From contig CAJVPJ010000874.1 in the NCBI GenBank assembly GCA_910592205.1, positions 1-15,235 of the forward strand: 15,235 nt of DNA, in the 5' to 3' direction. The stretch comes from Paraglomus occultum (taxonomy: Eukaryota; Glomeromycota; Glomeromycetes; Paraglomerales; Paraglomeraceae). The notes beneath the pieces were generated by a model. That model worked only from the letters and a program-made list of their open reading frames with translations. It was not told the DNA's origin and searched no databases. This document shows, piece after piece, positions 9,255 through 15,235 of the stretch; within the stretch, counting starts at the first letter, position 1, and every line of letters begins with the position of its first letter. Position numbers and translations under genes: made by a program.

Positions 9255-11835
9255 GTTTATCCTGCTAACTCTAATATAATTGCTTCATTATGACGTCGTA
9301 TAGATAGACTCCTTATACAGCCAAGCGTTACCAGTAATTTCTTTTTATCTGCTTTGACTTTAATAGTCAACGCCGTATTTGCTATGCGATTTATTCTTCA
9401 TCACTATGTCACAGTCATGATTCATTATTAGCTACTTTTCTTAATGCAAATAATTTCGAAACAGTGCTCGTAAATACCGTGCAGTCATTAACTGTCATAA
9501 TAAAGCATAACCATTTAAAATTTGAAACGTAACAGCATGAACTTTATTCGAGGATGATGCTGTACTCTTCGATTAAGAAAGTCTCTTGCTATATTAGATT
9601 ATCTTGTCTAATGTAATATTATACAGGTACGCGACAAAAATTTTACCTGACTTTAGTGTTAAGATTTGATTTTCTAAAAAGCCTGACGTATACAATGCGT
9701 CGATTGCATTTAAATCTACTACAACGCTATTACGCAATGGTAATGTAATCTACTGATGAAACAAGGCTGCTAAAATGATTTGGTACATATTATCAATAAC
9801 CAATATCACTGATATATATAATGTTTAAATTCAAGACACATACAGGCACAATCTATATCGATACATCTCTTATTGATACAAGTGAGCATTTCTATATTTA
9901 GCTTTATACACATCGTCAACTTTGAGAAGCCTTCCGTTTCAATAGTTTGTAAGGGTTTCCAACTCATTTAATTAATACTGTACGTTCTTGCTGACGATTC
10001 TTGTCAAAATTCTAATAACCCGGATTGCATGAATGCGCGGTATATTATGCCATTGTTGCTAGTAATTTCTGACTTTTTTGAAGTGAGCACGATCAATTTC
10101 TAACATACTGAAATACGTTTTTTGTCAAGTGGCGTATTCGATCTCAGTAATAAAAGTTCTCTTATTAGTACGCGTTTTCTTTCAAGACGTCGACTAGCGG
10201 TTATTTCTCCACCATTCATCGCTTTTAGTTGGGTGGTTAAATATATCTTGTTCACACCTAGAGAGAGCTTGAAACATCTCGCGTAATTTGGCAAACTTTT
10301 CTCTCGGATTTTTTTTTGAACATCCACAATTGCAACCTATCTCCGAGAAGCACCTTGGTTTTCATATTCATCAAACCATTAATTATGATTTTCCGTATAC
10401 GGGTAATCTTATATATAGTTTAATATTCTGTAAATTTATACCATTAGTCTCAACAGTTTTTTTGACCTAACCGTATTTGAAAATATTAACATATACAAAT
10501 GGGTCAAACCTGATGTTCTCTGTCGGAGTTTCACTAGCTTCACATGCTGCACATTATTAATTTTTAAATCATAATGTTGTTTGGACAGAGGTCTCCAAAC
10601 ACTAACTCTTTATCATGCAATACTTGCATATTTCTTTGATAATGCCCTCAAGAGCATCCTGTGCAAGCTCGCTAGCAGCTTTGGGAAGTGTTTACCATAA
10701 TATACTGCATATACTAATACCATAATTATAATGACAATATTAAACATGCCAGCATAAATTTTATTATAATAAAGTAGTTGGAATGCAAAACCAAACTTTA
10801 CACACAGACAATATGCTTCAGGACTGTTTATTATTACTCTATCTACTCTCCTCTACATAAGCACTAAAACACATACACAGCACAAATACAAAACTATATG
10901 CCGTAATGTTTCCTAATACAACATATTACTAATCTACAAGATAATTGAGGCTTTTATTCTATTTTCTAAATTAATTGGTAAATGACATTTTGTTGTATAA
11001 ATCTAAAGCAATATGTTGTACAATTGTCTCAAACCTGATTAATTCTACTGTAGCATGTTTTTATTAATTTATGTGTAAAATTTTAGCTTAATATTAATAT
11101 GTGCTCTCAGTAATTGTTCATTGCAAGCATGGTAAACATGGTAGTTAGCAGAATACCTGCAATTACTATAGAGAAATGCAAAAGCCTTTTACATTGCAGA
11201 ATGGTGTTTAAAAATATTATTGTATGGCTGCTGAACACTTTGGATGACAGAAAGTTTAATGGATGCATGCTCTTTATCTTGCACAGAATAGTTATCATTA
11301 TTTGCCTCTTTTTATGTTGGGGAAACAAATGTAATTCGTATGCTAATCAGGTGACTCTCTAAACCAGATATCTTTTCCCCTTTCGTTTATGCATAGTAGT
11401 AAACGATTTTCACTTTTGGTGGTTTATGAATTATCTACAAAACATGTAGTCACAACAAGATTTATTAAGGTAGATAACCTCTGTAAATACCGCGAGTATA
11501 GTTGATTATACTAATACTATCTTCTTTTGTGTCTGTCACAATTCGCTTACTTTACACCAACCTTGTTGGTCAAATTACTGAAAATTAAAAGGTTTAATAA
11601 TATTAGATATAAGGTTGACCTCTCCACAAATGCATATTAATATTATCTATAAGTGCCAGTCTTATCTTATTTCCACTACATTATAATAAAGGAAATTAAT
11701 GCCATAAAGAGGTAGAGGCATCTGGGCGACATTAATTTGATTTCCCCACTGAAGGGGCATGACTAAATCGGAAATTGTTACTTTTTACTTAACCTGACTA
11801 AATACAATGTTACTTTATTAATATTAAGAACATGT

Positions 11836-11929
11836 CTAAAGCGGAGCAGATCTCTCGCGATTTCATTGGTCAAATTTGTATGGCAGCCAATAAAACTGTA
11901 AATGCGGATCACGTTCTGCTCCGCTTTAG
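11836..11929. mobile_element. Candidate 94-bp MITE/foldback element with perfect 15-bp ends
   Basis: CTAAAGCGGAGCAGA (11836-11850) is matched exactly by its reverse complement at 11915-11929, enclosing 64 nt. Inside, ATTGG (about 11865) faces CCAAT (about 11890), so the two arms keep weaker similarity beyond the perfect ends, as in an aged foldback. A TA just inside each outer C/G could be a TA target duplication, as in Tc1/mariner-type MITEs. The ends are GC-richer than the surroundings. It could also be a structured RNA hairpin or a regulator dyad. Confidence 0.45.
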
Positions 11930-13610
11930 CCTTCCCCTTTATTTAGAAAAAATGTTGAGAATTGATGTCCCTACTTCTTGTTCATTTCCAAATTTGAGTG
12001 GACATCAAAATTGTTGAGAGCGTCCAAAGTTAAGATACTCGTACGAAATTGCTCTACTTGTAACTGAGATAAACCATTAAGGAAAAACATAACACCTGTT
12101 ATTACTACCCTAGTGGTCATCCAGATGGACTTGATCGATCTCCTTTCCTTTACTGACCCCACAGTTATGTACTGAGAATTGTTGACATATTCTCAAAATA
12201 TGTTTGACCAAAAATTCAACCAGACAATGTGTCTGAATTTGTCACTAAACACGCGAACCACTCGAGGGTTAATAAGAAATTATCAAACGCTCGGTTGATA
12301 CGCTTTGGGATGAGGTTTCCAAACCGGGGTTATTGTTGGATTGACATTCTGCCAGCATTCGTAATTGTAAATAACAAACGCATCATGAAACACACCACAT
12401 AATCACCGTACAAAGGATTTTAATTACGAGACGTTTATGATTGCCCGTCAGAAATATTTGCCGAATCTAATGAGACATCCTACGACGAATTATGGAACCA
12501 CTTATGATATGGTCATCCGTAATTTTATGTGGGTGAAGATACCGGTAGTCAAGTCGCTTTTGTTTGAAAGAGTATTAGAAATTACTACATATTGATATTA
12601 CGTATGTATTCGAATAGCTAATACAGGTAAATAAATTCTTTTCTCATTTACGGGAATTACCGTTGCCATCATATGATTTTGCTCCATATTACATACCCTG
12701 CCTGTGCGAAAAGTAGCCTAGTATGCATGTGATAAGGGATCTTGGCGGTCTGTTCTGGGATTCGGACGATAACATTACAATAATCCTATGCACGTTTGGA
12801 TGATGTCAACACAAATATATTTTACGTGATAAGATAAAAGCAAATAGTGACAGTCCCAAAAACGGGCCAAATTCTAGAGCGGGTCCAAACACTCTGTAAA
12901 ACGTGTTGCAAATTTGTATTAATTAACTACGGATAATTATTGATTAATTGCTTAAATAACAGTGCGCATGGCAACGTATACTAGTTACAAAACGCTTCCG
13001 AAAGATGAAATTTAATGTAAGCGTACTTGGCTGGTCGATATCCGAGTTGCCGTTTCTATTCCATTTTGGCTATGAACATAATTTGTTTTAATTATGCGGT
13101 ATTAGTATCAGGTTTAAGTATAGAATCAAAGTTAATTACATGTCACGTATGACAATATTGAGCGAAGGCCAATTAACAGTCTACAAGGATAGAATACTGG
13201 AATAGCAGTACGAATGTTTGTGGCTTGGGATCTGAACAATTTTTCGCTTGGCATATTCCGACATCTGTTCTATTTAGAGCTGTATGTCACATGACTCCTT
13301 CAGGAGTTGATAAACTGATTCGCTAGGTATCCCCAAAATAACTATCCTAAGTTAGAAGTCATGCATTTGCGGTGGGACTACGCATAATTAATATGCACCA
13401 CGATCGACAAATAAAACGTTATTTTTAGTTCAGACTGTGCGGGGTCGGGGTTTGATGCTTTAGATAGGGAAAAAGACAACATACACTACAAAATGAATAA
13501 AATATATATATTGTGAATACTATTCTATACGTTATACTCTAAAAAACCAACAACTTACTACACAAAAAAAAATACAGCAAAAGAAAAAAAAAGGTAATAT
13601 TACAGAAAAT
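11930..13610. other. Gene-poor AT-rich region, right part of the inter-paralog desert
   Basis: Only small hairpins (for example around 12175-12215 and 12222-12236) and simple A-rich runs near 13562-13592 are visible. The minus-strand frame at 11971-12162 and the plus-strand frame at 11832-12017 are short and unsupported. The last part, after about 13440, should contain the 3' flank of the second deacetylase. It has GGGGTCGGGG at 13441-13450 and AT-rich sequence up to the stop codon. Confidence 0.55.
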
Positions 13611-14836
13611 TTATATTATCGGGCCCAAAAACATTATACAAAATGCTGACACAACAAATAATGCAAATGACGATAGACAATGTGATGCATTTGATATCTG
13701 AGACGAATTTGTCGCACTTGGCACATCAACAGATGTTCCTGTTGCATTCGTATTTGAAGTAGTTACGCCATTTGGTGTTACAGACGAAACTACAGACGTG
13801 GTTGTACTTGTACTTGTACTTGTACTTGTAGTTGTACTTGTAGTTGCACTACTGGATTGAGCAGTCGTTATCGAACCGCCATCTTCCACATAAAACTTTG
13901 TTCCTACACATGTGCCAACTGGCTTGGCGGCAAATCCAGCTTGTAAAATAATATCAAGGGCTTTGGGAGCAGCTGCAGCGGCTACCGGGAATAAATCGTG
14001 TTCGAGCGAAATATGTCCAGTTGATGATTTCTGATTAGCGTAATTTTGGACAATGTTGGTAATTGTGTTTGGGTTATACGTGGGATTACCATTCGACAGC
14101 CAATCGGTTGTGTCCACATCCCATATGACGACTTTGTATCCCATTTGAGTTGCGATACTTCTCACTCTATCATCGACGTCTCCATAAGGTGGTCTCATGT
14201 ATATGGGCGTAACTCCAGCAACGGTTTTGATTATGGTCTCTGTCCATTTTAGTTCAGCAATAATTTGATTATTTGTTAAAGTAGTAAGGTAAGGATGTGA
14301 CCATGTGTGTATGCCTAATTGATGTCCTTCCGCAATTGTCCGTCTGAGAACGTCTGGACGTTCAAGGACACGCGAACCAATGACAAAGAAAGTGGCTTTA
14401 ATGTTATTTAATTTAAGATAATCGAGAAGCGCCGGCGTGTATATTGATGGCCCGTCATCATAGGTTAGACCCCAATCTAAATTATTAGAGTTGAGCCCGG
14501 TTAACATGCAACAATTTGATTTTTACTGTGCCCTTATTATGTAATCCAATCACAATTCATACCTTTTTGCGCAGGACAAATTATAACATCGTTTGGTCTC
14601 TGACAATGGTTACATGACCAGTTGCAATAAGTACTTGTTTGACTACAATCGCCTGCGGCCTTTGTTTGTACGGGAGCGTTTGGTACGCTTGAAGGGTTAA
14701 TCAATGAAGCCCACTGCGGTTGCATCGTAGGAACTTGATCAGGAGTTGGCCATTGTCCAGGTACTTGCGCTGCGGAAGGAGATGGAAGTATGAACAGTGC
14801 CGTTATGAAGAGTGTTGATAAAAATATCGAATACAT
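13611..14836 (-). CDS. CDA: GPI-anchored chitin deacetylase (CE4/NodB), paralog 2
   Basis: Exons on the minus strand: 14836-14563 and 14476-13611, with an 86-nt phase-1 intron (GTATGA...TTTAG); 1140 nt, 379 aa. It has the same predicted reaction and surface location as the paralog at 6405-7654. The signal peptide (about 1-23, cleavage after SAA) is followed by PGQWP and the Cys module C64, C71, C75, C78, C87. The NodB domain carries TYDDGP (D98 base, D99 metal), HTWSHP (H148, H152), RPPYGD (R186), DTTDW (W217) and ISLEHD (H251), all intact. The stalk (about 297-355) is longer and richer in Ser/Thr than in paralog 1, partly from a hexanucleotide repeat. The hydrophobic C-terminus (about 360-379) is of GPI-signal type. 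Reading through the intron would stop after 8 codons (ending CDWIT), so splicing is required. Confidence 0.95.
13803..13850 (-). repeat. Hexanucleotide repeat coding the Ser-Thr stalk of chitin deacetylase 2
   Basis: About eight units of TGTACT on the + strand, some changed to TGTAGT or TGCACT, encode alternating Ser-Thr dipeptides (AGT ACA) around residues 302-317. The period is a multiple of three, so slippage would change stalk length without breaking frame. The stalk is probably O-mannosylated. Confidence 0.75.
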
Positions 14837-14927
14837 TTTTTTTGTACGTGTATGTTTCTCGAAAATAGAGAATTATTGCTTTCTTCTTTTCGTAAGCAAT
14901 TTTTGCAATCGCGATGACGCTAACAAG

Positions 14928-14937
14928 TATATATAAA
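14928..14937 (-). promoter_or_regulatory. TATA-like box, proximal, chitin deacetylase 2
   Basis: The minus strand reads TTTATATATA, about 92 bp before the start codon at 14836. That is a usual spacing for a fungal TATA box with a short leader. The core TATATATA is symmetric, so strand rests on gene position. Confidence 0.5.
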
Positions 14938-15084
14938 GAATTTGTGCTCTTTCAATAATTGGTCAGATAATTTTAGTTTTCTTGGCAAACCCCTGTTCAA
15001 GCTGATCACATGCAATGTGAATTTGGGTTTGTGTACGATTCCCCTCAACTCTTACTTTGACGGTGACAGGGTTGGAGACGTGAG

Positions 15085-15107
15085 CGCGGGGGGAAAGGGG
15101 TTTTATA
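15085..15107 (-). promoter_or_regulatory. TATAAAA plus C-rich block upstream of chitin deacetylase 2
   Basis: The minus strand reads TATAAAACCCC, then TTTCCCCCCGCGC, about 250-270 bp before the start codon. The AAAACCCC/CCCCCC combination resembles the C-rich element 105-136 bp before paralog 1. TATAAAA is also a second TATA candidate, farther from the gene than usual. Confidence 0.4.
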
Positions 15108-15160
15108 GTTGTTGATAACTGAACAATATTTTAATTTATTTGGCTGAAAACAATGTGGTA

Positions 15161-15235
15161 CACAGTAAAACTCGATAAGTCGGCCGCATAATTTATATTA
15201 TCAAGTACTTTAAACAATATAAATTATGCGGCCGA
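15161..15235. mobile_element. Probable MITE end, pogo/Tigger-like, cut by window edge
   Basis: CAGTAAAACTCGATAAGTCG begins at 15163 and resembles pogo/Tigger-type terminal repeats, which commonly start CAGT(A/G)AAACCTCGATAA. It runs into the arm TCGGCCGCATAATTTATATT (15180-15199). That arm is repeated exactly in reverse complement at 15216-15235 around a 16-nt loop. The right arm reaches the last base, so the mirrored outer end expected at about 15236-15254 is not visible. A TA lies at 15159-15160, two bases before CAGT. The name rests on remembered family consensus; the inverted repeat is certain. Confidence 0.6.

Larger units (their letters stand above)
7991..11830. other. Gene-poor AT-rich region, left part of the inter-paralog desert
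   Basis: No gene could be supported in this 3.8 kb. The longest open frames are a 97-codon one at 8018-8311 with no ATG at all, a 109-codon one at 8796-9125 beginning with ATG, and a 75-codon minus-strand one at 10100-10327 that starts with GTG. None resembles a known family, and runs of this length are expected once or so by chance in AT-rich DNA. A short tandem repeat occurs at 9231-9254. I saw no tRNA-like B box, LTR ends or transposase motifs. Confidence 0.55.
14837..15160. other. 5' flank of chitin deacetylase 2
   Basis: This is the promoter side of the minus-strand gene. It contains an AT-rich TATA-like run (14928-14937), a C-rich block next to a second TATA-like box (15085-15107) and no open frame of note. 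The candidate transposon end begins directly to its right. Confidence 0.5.

Noticed and set aside
10100-10327. 75-codon minus-strand frame rich in Lys/Arg/Leu
   Set aside because: It starts at GTG with an in-frame stop just upstream, has no domain, and no splice extension was found.
11107-11362. Overlapping hydrophobic frames on both strands
   Set aside because: Mutually antisense, AT-driven hydrophobicity, non-ATG start on the + strand; no independent support.
11832-12017. 61-codon + strand frame
   Set aside because: It overlaps the 94-bp inverted-repeat unit almost from its start, so the frame is better explained by the repeat than by a gene.

Overview
The window looks like nuclear DNA of a fungus, most likely an early-diverging one (Mucoromycota, probably Mucorales). 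The DNA is AT-rich and the genes carry many short spliceosomal introns (68-194 nt, mostly GT-AG, with CTAAC-like branch points). The two chitin deacetylases have the N-terminal Cys-rich module, NodB core and GPI-anchor layout that I associate with zygomycete cell-wall enzymes. The lineage call is inference from protein resemblance; no marker gene is present.

Four complete protein-coding genes can be reconstructed by following reading frame across introns. (1) A 10-exon, 595-codon gene at 478-3090 (+) encodes a Vac1/Pep7/rabenosyn-type endosomal tether with a C2H2 finger, two FYVE-type modules, a polyQ patch and a C-terminal coiled coil. (2) Converging on it from the minus strand, a 5-exon, 222-codon gene at 3566-4582 encodes a Yaf9/GAS41-type YEATS-domain chromatin protein. 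Its true start lies in a 10-codon first exon, and one intron is best explained as GC-AG. (3) and (4) Two same-strand (-) chitin deacetylase paralogs at 6405-7654 and 13611-14836 each have a signal peptide, a NodB (CE4) domain with all five motifs, a Ser/Thr/Asn-rich stalk and a GPI-type hydrophobic tail. They share one phase-1 intron immediately before the NodB domain.

The rest is AT-rich non-coding DNA: 1-477, 3091-3565, 4583-6404, the nearly 6 kb between the two deacetylase genes (7655-13610), and 14837-15235. I found no RNA genes, CRISPR or prokaryotic-type features. The clearest unexplained structures are a perfect 20-bp inverted repeat running into the right edge of the window, preceded by a pogo/Tigger-like motif (a probable MITE cut off by the window end), and a perfect 15-bp inverted repeat enclosing 64 nt at 11836-11929 (another MITE or foldback candidate).

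The genes do not form one pathway. The deacetylase pair would make chitosan at the cell surface, the Vac1-like protein would act in endosome-to-vacuole traffic, and the YEATS protein in histone-acyl reading by SWR1/NuA4-type complexes. I see no strong evidence for a wholly new biological system.
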